Positions 48,039 to 57,017 of a DNA stretch of 64,000 nucleotides are shown here, piece by piece. The DNA comes from Toxotes chatareus (taxonomy: Eukaryota > Chordata > Actinopteri > Toxotidae). The notes beneath the pieces were generated by a model, which saw only the letters and a list, made by a program, of their open reading frames with translations, did not search any database and was not told the origin of the DNA. The position numbers were made by a program, and so were the translations under genes. Numbering within the stretch: the stretch's first letter is position 1; each line of letters starts with the position of its first letter. The DNA lies in the NCBI GenBank assembly GCA_016801885.1, contig CM028901.1, positions 17,743,095 through 17,807,094 of the forward strand, given 5' to 3'.

Positions 48039-51000
48039 CTGCAGAGAGACACAGGTAGCGTCAGTGAGGACCACACATCACTGAGTAGAGAGGTGCTGAA
48101 ATTCAACACAACTATCTGTTTATACCTCATCTCCTCAAAAGCTTTAATCTTCTCACAGCCCTCTGGTGGCTCTCGTTTGAACATGTAGCTGTTGTTGGGT
48201 TTGGGCGAGGAGGCGAACTTAGGCAGTGGTGAGCTGCTTCCACTGTCTGTGAAAACAGAGATAAAAGGTAGAAACAGATACTTTAGCCGCCCCCCGAACC
48301 TCCACTGCCCAGCAGCACTTTAGGTGACGTCTCCTATCTGATGCGAATCCAAAGTTCAACTTCTTTTATAAGGACAACACTGCATTCATTCTATATTTTG
48401 AATATTGCCAATAAATCCAATGAAAAGACCAAATCCAGCAAGACCTCCCCACCCTGTCTGTGGCTCTCAGCCCCACGCACTGGTTCTCCCTGAAGATGTA
48501 ATGACGGCTAATGAAATGGCTGTAGCAAGAAGAGCCGAACTAACAGCAGATGACTCCGCACACTCTGCTGTGTATCTAAACGAGCGATGATTTTCTGATT
48601 TTCTCACTTTTCTGATTTCAATGAGGATCCAGCGCTTCGCAGCTCACTGTCACTGAAAACTATGAGCTAAAAAAAAAAGCTAATCAGTCATTTTGTCACA
48701 TGGTTTGTCATGACAAGCAACATCTGACCCACAGTTAATATAAAAATATTTGCTAATTAAGGTTCAGGTTAGACTGTATTCTCTGTAAGTCCTCCTTTCA
48801 AGTCTAAATGACACATAATAGTAAGGCCAGGCAGTCAAAAGTAGCATGCTAGTACAAGCTAGTACAAGCTAGCATGCCTTCACACCTGTAGTGTAAGACT
48901 GAAATGTAGCTAACAATGTGTCACCCACTCACAGAATGTAGGCTAAACACATAAAAATAACTAACAGAGGAAATCACTGTTGTGGGATATAAAATGGAAA
49001 ATAGTAGACAATGCATATGCCAGTTCAGTCTGCCTGAGATTTAATTTAATGCATTCCTTTCTAAAATTGCAGAGCTTTCAGCGATCCACCAGAAACATGT
49101 GGTTATGACTGGTGGGACAACACGAACCCAGTGACCCAGTTCACAATGGCCTTCAACGGCAATGCTTCAACCACAGCTCCACGTTCTTTCACCTTTATCC
49201 CGGTCGTACAGTAGATCCTCTGTGGAGTAGGGGCTGCCGTCGTGTGATCCAGGTGGGCAAGCTGGCGAGGGGCAGGGCGACAGGCTGGAGCAGCTGCTGG
49301 ACCGGCCGGGGACCGAGGGAGTCTGGGTGTCCACGCTGCGGGTGCTGCTGCTGCGCTGCTGGGGAGGGAAGGGTGCTCGCCGGCCGTCAGGGACCTCCAG
49401 GGACTGCAAGAGTCCAAGAGAAGGACAAGACGGGAAGGACAGAATACGAATCAGAACTGAGACAAAGCAAGGCAGTAACAAGAGTTAGACTAATAAACAG
49501 GTTTACTGCTACACTGGGTTGTTTGCAGTCAGAGCCCCCCCCACCTTGAGCTCCTCCTTCTCCCCGTTGTCTTTGATGAAGACCTTCTCCAGCTCGTGGT
49601 TGATGCCCTCCATGCTGCTGGGCACCCTCGAGATGGAGGGCTTTGGCACTGTGATGTTGGACAGCGGCATCTGAGCCGACTTCGACATGGAAAAGTGCTG
49701 CAGCACGCACACACACACGCACACACACACCACACACAGTGTTAAGATTTATAAAAGCGACACACAGTTTAGTCTTCACTTTTAAAGACACTTTTAAAGT
49801 ATTCAGACAGAGACCCTCCCTTTGTAAGATAACTGCACACAAACCAGACCCACTGAACTGTATGGTGCTTTAAACAGACAGACCAAATGCTGCTGGGTTT
49901 ATCATGCAGTGATATCATTTTCAGGCCAGTCTGAGCACCTTGAGGACAAAGGTAAAGGTTTTTAGGCTATACTCTACCTGAACGTGGCTGGCTGTGGAGG
50001 TGTGGTTAGTAGTGCTGGTGAGGGTGGGGCAGGGGATGGTGTTGTACTGGAGGGGGGACAGTCGGTCTTTGTCTTTACTGTGACGTCCTCCTTGTTTCCT
50101 GCGCTGGAGCTGCTGCCGAAGCTTGGCAATCTGCTGGAATCAGGCAGGAGAGGAGGATGAGACGGTGGACGACGGAGGAGAAATACAAACGCTACACAGG
50201 ACCAGGAAGTTAACACGTTCTGTAATTCTATTCTATTCAACGCTTCAATTTACTTTGACAAAAAAAAAAAAAAAGTATGTTGACTTGATACAGCTGGAAA
50301 AGCAAAGGTGTAACTAATGCTGGCTCTGTGAGCTGTCCACTGAGCTGTCTTGCACAATACCAAGGTCCTGGGACCGGAATGGAATGCAGCCAAAGTGAAT
50401 GTTATTGGTTACTCCTCCATAACTAATAACAATCTCCTCCAGAAAGAGCCATAGTCTGGATCCAAAATCCCTCGTTCACTCATTCGCTACTCCCTGTATG
50501 ATAAACATTTTTTATAGTGAGCAGTGAACTGAGATTTTGGACATTTATTAATCATTGCCTGCACTGTTCTACACAAATATGTCTATGGCAATAATTACGG
50601 AATTTCACACATGGTCCATAAATAAATAGAAACAAAGGAAGTAAGTGAGTCTAAGTGTTAAATGTGAAGATGAGATGTGGATGTTAACCTCTGCTAAACC
50701 TAATTACAGCTGTAGCTGTTCACGTCTGTAACTATCAGTGTGTTTGGCCACATGTGTCTTGGCAGAGGGGACACGGGAATTCCCAGTCCTCCACCGTGAA
50801 CCAGGACAGCAGGACATGTTCAAACATGTTCCCTCACACAGAGCTGACACCGGCACACTCACACTGTACAGTTTCAGCCTTCACTGGGCTTCACTCAGGC
50901 TTTCTGCAACAGACAGTGCAGCCGGTCTGTGTAACACACAGACAGCAAAGGCTGTTATATCAGACTGCAGGCAGCCGACAGCAGTATGTACAGCGTCAGC

Positions 51001-54000
51001 TCACTCAGCTGCTCCAAAAATAATGTATCAGACAAAACCAGACATCACTGTGCACTCTGAGGGGATGAAACGGACATTTGTCCCCTTTATCTGGCATTTT
51101 ATAGACTTAACAATTCATTCATTCATTTTACTTGCATACTTTTCATACAGTGACATTCTAAACACAGGACTAGCCGAGTCAAAGTACTTCCTCCATACTG
51201 ACACTGACAATAAAACCACCATACAGAGAGGCGAGGCAGTTACAAAATATTAGGACAGTGAACTGCTATTGCCAGTCATAACAGTATCAGTGTGAAAAAA
51301 ACATGGATCACATGCCAAACAATGGCACAACAGGCATCACCAGGCCATGTTAGGATACGCTGGCTTTGATAGTTCAATGACACATCCATATTCAGTGGTG
51401 TATGCTAGTACTGACTATAACAATAGTCAGTACTAGCGCTGTACTAGTATCTAGCGCTCATACTGCACGCTGTTGCCAACTGAAACTTTGCTTTAACTAA
51501 AAAAAAAAAAAAAAAAAAATGACAACTCTGTCATACCAGACTGTCATCCAGATTCAGATACAGGCAGGATAAGACAGATTAGAGTTGCTAATATTCCAGC
51601 TAACTTTTTCTGGTGTGGTTCTTCAAAGCAGCTGCAGCGCTCGGGTCTGTCCCCTCTGCTCTTCCTCCTCGCACCTCGTCTATTGACATCTGTGGAATCT
51701 GTGTCAGGGCTGCTCCTCCTCTGCAGCCCTGTAACTCAGTAACGTGCCTGTGCACACATTAGCGAGGGCTGAGCTGTCATCCACCCAGAGCCTCATTGTT
51801 CTCTTTGCTGCAGGAGGGCGGAGAGGAGCCAGCTGGGGCTTGGCTGACCATAAATTGCGGCGGGTTATGGGCATTGCAAAGAGATGGAAGTGAGTAGTTA
51901 AGAGTGAGATAGCGTTATCTGGCACCCTCCCTGCCGCTGCTGAGTGTCGCCGGGGTGGAGCGGAGAGAGTGCCGCGCAGGGTGCAGCTGGGTACAGCTTC
52001 AGAAAAGATGAATGTGTCACTGCCGTACACCATCAGTACCATAAAGCCACATATACCACATCAGTGATTTCATACAGGAGGTTACACCGTGTGAAGAAAA
52101 TGTCACTAACAGCAGCTGTGCTTGATTCGCTGCCGTTTCATCACTATGTAGAAAACTTGTAGGTCTGATACTTAAAGCAATGCAGCATGATTTCTCAAGT
52201 GTGTTGTCATGTCATCAACAATGTTGCTAATAGATGAATAGATGAAAAACAAGTATCACTACCCACGTTAGGATTTCCACATGCAGAGTGATGAACTGTG
52301 GCTTTTAAGGAGGAAAAAGAGAAAAGTGTAACTCAAAGTAGGAAAACTGAACTTTTAGTTACAGAAAGTAAAAAATGCAAATTAGAAAACACTCCCTGAG
52401 CTGGACCTAAATATTGCTATCAGGACCAGTTCGAACATAACTGAATGGATCGGCATCGACTGAAGCAAAGCAGATGAAAATCTGATCCCTTCTTTATTGT
52501 AGTCTGTTGTATTTTATCCACCTCAGCTTGGTATTGCTGCAGCACTGCTCTCCTTTCTGACAGCCAGGCAGCTGTAAGGGTACGTCTTCTCTCTGACTGA
52601 TCCCTAGATTGATTCATATCAATAATATAAGATGATCAACCTCACAGTTCTAAAGCAGGACCCTCAGTATTCGGATTAAATAGCGCATGAAGTGTGTGTC
52701 AAATTTAGTATCCACTCACAAGTGTCATACACTTTCAAAATCAAACATCCCCAGATTTTTTTTTCCTTTCTGAAGTTCTAGTCTTCAACCCCAACCTACG
52801 CTGACTCAAGTGACATCATCAGAGGACATTTATCAGACTTAGCACAGTTCCCTCTGGAGACACAAGAGACTTTATTCAACTTTTCCTCATCTGAATTTGT
52901 ATTCCCCAAAACCTTGAAACATATTAATGTGTAAAATTGATCTGGTTCCCCTCTGACTCCTCTCTGACTGTATAAGACAAACTTTTGTCTCATTTTTGTA
53001 TATAAAATTTAGCTTTTTGTTAGTTCCTAAATATGTAATTTAAAAGATATTTTATTAGAGTCAGTGTGTGTGTAAGATGATACCAAACTATGGACTTTTG
53101 TTAAGTGTAAAGTGCAGGCTGAAGCTCCCAAGCCTGTACATACACACAGAAGAAAAGTACTTTATGTCATATTCCTTTACTACTGCCTTTATAGGAAAGG
53201 CTGAAACATGCTTCTATAAGGATAAATATATTTCTAAAAGGAAAAAGACAAGTGGCTTCTGGGAAACTATAGTTTATGGAGCCTCATACAAGTGCCAAAA
53301 TGCACAGCTCCATGTTGACGCAGAGGTTTGGCCCGAGTGTGTATGTATCTGTGTTTATGTTTATGTTAGTGCCATGCCTCTTTGAGCTGGTCGGCGCTGC
53401 CCCAGGACGCAGAGCGCTGGTGGGTGCTCCTCTTCTTTCTGGTTTCGTCACTCCAACATCCAGGAGTCTGAAAGGAACATCACAGCTACACGTTACTATC
53501 AGCATTCCTAATGTTCCAGGTGAGGCACATTTCAAACATATCAGCAAATCGAAGAGCTTTACATTGGAAAAGAAAATCCTTAGGATGACATTAAAAACCA
53601 GCAAGAAATCAAAATATGAACAACATCCATTCAGAATAAAATCAGATTTAGAAACGGATAAAATAAAATCTAACAGACAAAGATAACAGACCAGAAATGC
53701 AGAAACAGTGCAGTGATAAGTTGCAAGTTGCCCCAAATGCAGCGATGGTGTAAAGTGAAGTTGAGAAACCAATCGATCACAGGCACAGGAGAACCGCAGA
53801 GCTTTAAATTTAGATTTGAGAGCGGCCAGAGTCGGTGCACATTCAACATCATCAGCTAGTTGGTTCCATCTGTGTGCAGCATAGCAGCTAAAAGCAGCTT
53901 CACCCTGTTTGGCTCTGACTTGAGGTTCTGTCACATGACTGCTTCCTAAAGATCTAAAAGCCCTATTGGCTTTATATTCTTCAAAGAGATCAGACATTCA

Positions 54001-57000
54001 TTTTGGCCCCATATTAATGAGAGGTTTATAAACTATTAAAGATTTGCAATAGGAGAATAAGAGTGATGTGCTCAGTTCTCCTGGTTCTTGTTAGAACTCT
54101 GGCATCAACCCTGATGGAGATAAAGGCTTGAACTCTGAACTCTGTGACACAGAGAGAGCACTACACTGAACTCAACTGCTGTCTTGCTCATTTTAATGGG
54201 TCTAACTCAAAAGGCCATTTATTTATTTTCAGCAGCAAGTCAGTTACTACAGACTCCCCCCCTTTATTCTGTCGCCCTGTCTTGGTGAGGATGAGGAAGA
54301 TGAAGCCACCCAGAGCTCACAGTACAGATTTTTTTTTTTTTTTTTGAACAGCAGGACTTCACTTCAGAAGGAGCGCATGATTATCAGCATCTTTCTGTTC
54401 TGTGATTTGTGAATGGATTTATTACCATGATCACTGGAAAAAGTCGTGTGCACTGTCTCCTCAAGTATGTGAATGATGTCCGTGTGCTCACATTTCACTT
54501 AGTTATGATACCGCCCCATCCAAAGACCTGATACACAACATAAACTTAGATAAACAAATCCTAAGTTAACCATACTATTTAAACCATTGATGTGAAAGAT
54601 AAAGTCCATGTGAGCATTCCTGAAATGTCCATTATACTGTAATTCCAAACTCCACTGTAAAATTGTTAACATATATAAAATATAATTGCTATGTTTCATG
54701 GCTGTGTTGCATTCCCCGAATTGTTCTGTTAGCGGCATGATCGTTTGGTGCCAGATGGGCTGGTTTGGGTATTTCTGAAACTGCTGATCTCCCGGGATTT
54801 TCACACACAACCGTCTCTAGAGTTTAGCTCAGAATGGAGCTGAAAGCAAAAACCGTCCAGTGAAGCAGCAGCTCTGAGGATGGAAACACCTTGTTGATGA
54901 GAGAGGTCAGAGGTCACACTGGTTGGAGCTGACAGAAAGGCTATGCTAACTCAGAGAACCACTCTGTACACCTGTGCTGAACAGAAAAGCACCTCAGAAT
55001 GATAAATCTGCCCTGATATCAGTCGCTGAGGAGAAGAAAGAAATATTGGGAAATGTTGCTGGGACTATTAGCTGTTAGCAACTTCTAGCTAACTTGAAAC
55101 AATACACTTCCTCCTGTAACAACATTAGTAATGCTACCAGGAGCTGACAGTCCCCCTTGAGACGTAAAGCCATGAAAACATAGCTAAGCCTGTTTCTGAT
55201 TGATGTTAGAGCAGTTAGGAACAGCACCCTGCCGTTATTGCTTTGGTCTTCTGCGGCTTGTGGGTCGCAAAGGTTGTGCTGTGCAGTGACGAGATTAGCC
55301 GGCTGCCAGTGGACAGTGTCTTTGACATAGTCACTGACGGTGACATTGCGCCGTATGTCGCAGTTTGAATGGGGGAAAAAAAAAAAAAAAGCATCCAGGA
55401 TAATGGCTTCTCACTCGGGTTTGACTCATCCTAGTTTCTACATGTCTGCGCCGTGTCCAGGGAAACATGGAATATGGCAATTAATTCACCTGCACTGTTT
55501 ATGTTGACAACAAGCGGCAAAACATCAGCCTGATATCTGCAGACAGCTGGCCATCTAGTGTTGGCTACCTCAGTTAACAAGACTGTTGTAACTCACAGTG
55601 GCTAATATATCCAGCTATCACCTATGTTACTTTTTAACTTAAGTGTTTTGTGCATGTGGTAACAACTTGTTTTCCACAGGGCACACACCTCACACATTAT
55701 ACAGCCCTAAATGAACCACTCACTGTAACACTCACTGCATACACATTACACTCAGCACATATGCACATGTTCACTGAGAAAAGGCACAAGTGCAAAGATC
55801 AATCTCTACATGAGATTATTCAAAGAAAAATTAAGACCTAGTCCACACACCCACAAGTATATCAGCTTTAACAGAATCTCATTTACAGCAGTACTATTTT
55901 AGAATTACTTAGACATGAAAGACATGAATTTTTGGACACCGGCACTAATCACAATAGTCTGAGAAGAAAAAAAAATCATAGAGATGATCCTCCTCTGGAA
56001 ATATGGTACATGAAAATAGTAATGTAGCAATGTTATCATCATATTTTCTTCTTTGTTTTGGTTAGGGAGTTGGTTTAGAGTCGACACTGCAGATAGGTTG
56101 ATAACCGATGAACTGTAAAAAACTAAGCAAGCAGGAGTTAAGAGGGGGAAGAGCTTCCTGCATAACATCTACCCAACAGCAGCAGCAGCACACACAGCCT
56201 CTCACAATCAGGCCTTTGTGTCAGTTCAAGATTTAATAATAAACTGTAAACTAAGAGCAAAGAGGTCATCTGGCTTTTGAAGCTCTAGAGGTGCGTAGGT
56301 GGTAAATGTCACACAACCTGGAAGGAACAGGATGTATGGAGCAGAGTGTGGGGCGGGGGGGACATCTGAGGTTGAACAGCATGAGAGGATCACAGGGCAG
56401 GAAGGTGTGGGCACAAATTAACGTCCACAGTGACACAGAACATTAGTACTGTGGCCTAAGAAGTCAAAGGGAAACAGTCAGAGCGACCAGTGAACTAAAG
56501 CCATGGATACTCTGTGTTTAGTGCTAATTATCAAATGTTAGCATAGTAACATGCTAAACTGAGATGGTTAAAATAGTATTAGCTGAACATCAGCATGTTT
56601 GCACTGCCACTGTGAGCAAGTTAGCATGTAGCCCAAATCACATAAGAACCAATGTCAAACCTCTGTCATTTCTAAACCAACATATCAGTACAATCCTTAA
56701 ATAAAGGGCCACATATTGTATCGGTGTGGTTAGGGTTAGCTCAGCTGAATACACCTGCCTCCACTTTTCTCTTCTCCAACAAAATGCCACATGACTTCCT
56801 CTCTGTAGGGGAGAGGGCGCAGCATGACGCATGGCGGGAAAAGGCAGTGAGTGGGCTGTGCTTACCTGTGTGGATTTATCTTTCATACAAGATGGGTAGA
56901 GCGCGTGGGGGTCACGAGGCCACTGTCCAGTGAGGTAGGGCCCAGTGATAGTGCCCAAGGAGGAAGTCCGCCCAACGGCCCCCAAACTGTACACCTGCTG

Positions 57001-57017
57001 TGACTTTGTCCTTTCAA
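47723..57017 (-). CDS. glcci1: glcci1, glucocorticoid-induced transcript 1 (seven exons; N-terminal exon outside window)
   Basis: GLCCI1 belongs to the FAM117 family of serine-rich proteins without a known enzymatic domain. It was found as a glucocorticoid-induced transcript, human variants have been linked to inhaled-steroid response, and it has been tied to kidney podocytes. Seven minus-strand exons join in frame: 57017-56866, 53467-53378, 50133-49978, 49697-49545, 49403-49193, 48246-48126 and 48038-47723. Together they give 398 residues plus stop. Recognisable blocks are RTSSLGTITGPYLTGQWPRD, HQRSASWGSADQLKE, IAKLRQQLQR (a short coiled-coil-like segment), MPLSNITVPK, the serine cluster RSSSTRSVDTQTPS, KPNNSYMFKREPPEGCEKIK and DKNKVNFIPTGSAFCPVKL. 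TGQWPRDPH, YPSCMKDK and ELEKVFIKDN favour GLCCI1 over its paralogue FAM117B. Human GLCCI1 is about 547 residues, so the low-complexity first exon is missing. Odd points are a GC donor, a tandem acceptor and a divergent C-terminus. Confidence 0.96.
48126..48246 (-). CDS. glcci1: glcci1 exon with NNSYMFKREPPEGCE
   Basis: This 121-nt exon lies between a TTTTCACAG acceptor and an ATGAG|GTATAA donor. It encodes DSGSSSPLPKFASSPKPNNS then YMFKREPPEGCEKIKAFEEM and ends with two bases of the next codon. This is among the best conserved blocks of GLCCI1/FAM117B. Reading through the donor gives a spurious longer frame; the phase into 48038 and the family alignment support splicing. Confidence 0.96.
48844..48877. 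repeat. nested tandem and inverted repeat
   Basis: GCATGCTAG (48844-48852) pairs with CTAGCATGC (48869-48877). Inside, AGTACAAGCT is repeated twice in tandem (48851-48870). It lies in a glcci1 intron. Confidence 0.8.
49193..49403 (-). CDS. glcci1: glcci1 exon with serine cluster and STEDLLYDRDK
   Basis: This 211-nt exon lies between a CTCTTGCAG acceptor and an AAG|GTGAAA donor. It encodes SLEVPDGRRAPFPPQQRSSS, TRSVDTQTPSVPGRSSSCSS, a proline-rich stretch and DGSPYSTEDLLYDRDK. It ends with one base of a codon completed in the next exon to Asp. PDGRRAP, STRS-DTQTPSV and STEDLLYDRDK are family signatures. The many serines are likely phosphorylation sites, by analogy with the human protein. Confidence 0.96.
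49545..49697 (-). CDS. glcci1: glcci1 exon with MPLSNITVPK and ELEKVFIKDN
   Basis: This 153-nt exon lies between a GTGCTGCAG acceptor and an AAG|GTGGGG donor. It encodes HFSMSKSAQMPLSNITVPKP, SISRVPSSMEGINHELEKVF and IKDNGEKEELK. The MPLSN, VPK, SRVP and ELEKVFIK pieces follow human GLCCI1 in order. The sequence just before the acceptor is a TG-repeat rather than a normal pyrimidine tract. Confidence 0.95.
49704..49738. repeat. CA-rich tract (TG-rich in glcci1 transcript)
   Basis: Imperfect CA run directly before the acceptor of glcci1 exon 49697-49545 on the minus strand. Confidence 0.9.
49978..50133 (-). CDS. glcci1: glcci1 exon with IAKLRQQLQR, tandem acceptor
   Basis: This exon encodes QIAKLRQQLQRRKQGGRHSK then DKDRLSPLQYNTIP and a Thr/Ser-rich run ending SHVQ, with a CAG|GTAGAG donor. 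The upstream edge is TTCCAGCAG|ATT. Using the first AG gives 156 nt with a leading Gln, as in human GLCCI1 (LKEQIAKL). Using the second gives 153 nt without it. Both keep frame. Confidence 0.94.
50134..53377 (-). other. glcci1 GC-AG intron, 3.2 kb
   Basis: The intron runs from the GC donor at 53377-53376 to the CCAG acceptor next to 50133. It includes a 15-bp perfect inverted repeat at 51405-51438 and an A run near 51500-51519. An open frame of 171 codons at 50738-51253 on the + strand has no recognisable domain and is treated as chance. Confidence 0.75.
51405..51438. repeat. 15-bp perfect inverted repeat with 4-base loop
   Basis: GCTAGTACTGACTAT at 51405-51419 is followed by AACA and its exact reverse complement at 51424-51438. 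It lies in the glcci1 GC-AG intron. Confidence 0.9.
53378..53467 (-). CDS. glcci1: glcci1 exon with QRSASWGSADQLKE, ending in a GC donor
   Basis: This 90-nt exon lies after a CCTTTCAG acceptor and encodes TPGCWSDETRKKRSTHQRSA followed by SWGSADQLKE. The match to GLCCI1/FAM117 is unmistakable. The base pair after the final GAG is GC (53377-53376), not GT. No GT lies close enough to give the family sequence, and reading on meets an in-frame stop four codons after the exon's last Lys (GAG GCA TGG CAC TAA). I therefore read it as a GC-AG intron. Confidence 0.93.
53770..54120 (-). mobile_element. LINE (non-LTR retrotransposon) 3'-end relic
   Basis: On the minus strand 53997-53791 encodes MSDLFEEYKANRAFRSLGSS, then GEAAFSCYAAHRWNQLADDV and APTLAALKSKFKALRF. 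This matches the region just C-terminal to the reverse-transcriptase core in fish LINEs (AFSCYAP-LWN...LPSFKS-LKT pattern). Just upstream, a broken stretch reads LTRTRRTEHIT, another hallmark, with the intervening part deleted or frameshifted. The open frame runs on into glcci1 exon sequence in the wrong frame by chance. Confidence 0.8.
54730..55003 (+). mobile_element. Tc1-like transposase N-terminal fragment
   Basis: The plus strand matches the reversed 5' part of copy 2. Shared pieces include the GATGGGCTGGTTTGGGTATT-type helix region, the CTTGTTGATGAGAGAGGTCA segment (LVDERGQR) and the GAGCTGACAGAAAGGCT segment. It stops near 55003, before the catalytic core. Several stops interrupt it. 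Confidence 0.8.
56500..56640 (+). repeat. dispersed fish repeat family A, TTAGCATG end
   Basis: It reads CTCTGTGTTTAGTGCTAATT, CAAATGTTAGCATAGTAACA, TGCTAAACTGAGATGG, CATCAGCATGTTTGCACTG and GTTAGCATGTAGC. It lies in a glcci1 intron, 230 bp from the nearest exon. Confidence 0.65.
56866..57017 (-). CDS. glcci1: glcci1 exon with the SSLGTITGPYLTGQWPRD block
   Basis: This 152-nt exon lies between a TTTGTGCAG acceptor (57020-57018) and a CAG|GTAAGC donor (56865-56864). It opens with two bases finishing a split codon, then encodes ERTKSQQVYSLGAVGRTSSL, the TGQWPRDPHALYPSCMKDK block, and STQ. This is probably exon 2, since human GLCCI1 reaches the same KSQQV motif just after its large first exon. 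The acceptor's pyrimidine tract is partly a CT microsatellite. Confidence 0.95.

Larger units (their letters stand above)
53468..56865 (-). other. glcci1 intron of 3.4 kb with retroelement and Tc1 relics
   Basis: The intron is bounded by CAG|GTAAGC and CCTTTCAG. It contains a LINE 3'-end relic (53770-54120) ending about 300 bp from the 53467 exon edge, a Tc1-like N-terminal fragment (54730-55003), a T run near 54330, an A run near 55377-55390 and a dispersed repeat copy at 56500-56640. Confidence 0.75.

Noticed and set aside
47723..48184. 153-codon single-exon reading through glcci1
   Set aside because: It retains the 87-nt intron 48039-48125. Splicing restores the conserved EEMSSRQ...LFSCPDKNKV junction, whereas the retained stretch matches nothing in the family.
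49112..49549. 145-codon + strand frame and other frames opposite glcci1 exons
   Set aside because: They are antisense shadows of conserved glcci1 exons with no family similarity.
50738..51253. 171-codon open frame on the + strand in a glcci1 intron
   Set aside because: No domain or family resemblance, composition like flanking intron, and no splice or promoter support.
53284..53997. 237-codon open frame on the minus strand
   Set aside because: It is a chance fusion of a LINE tail (53997-53791), intron and the glcci1 exon 53467-53378 read in the wrong frame. The true exon frame gives the GLCCI1 sequence.
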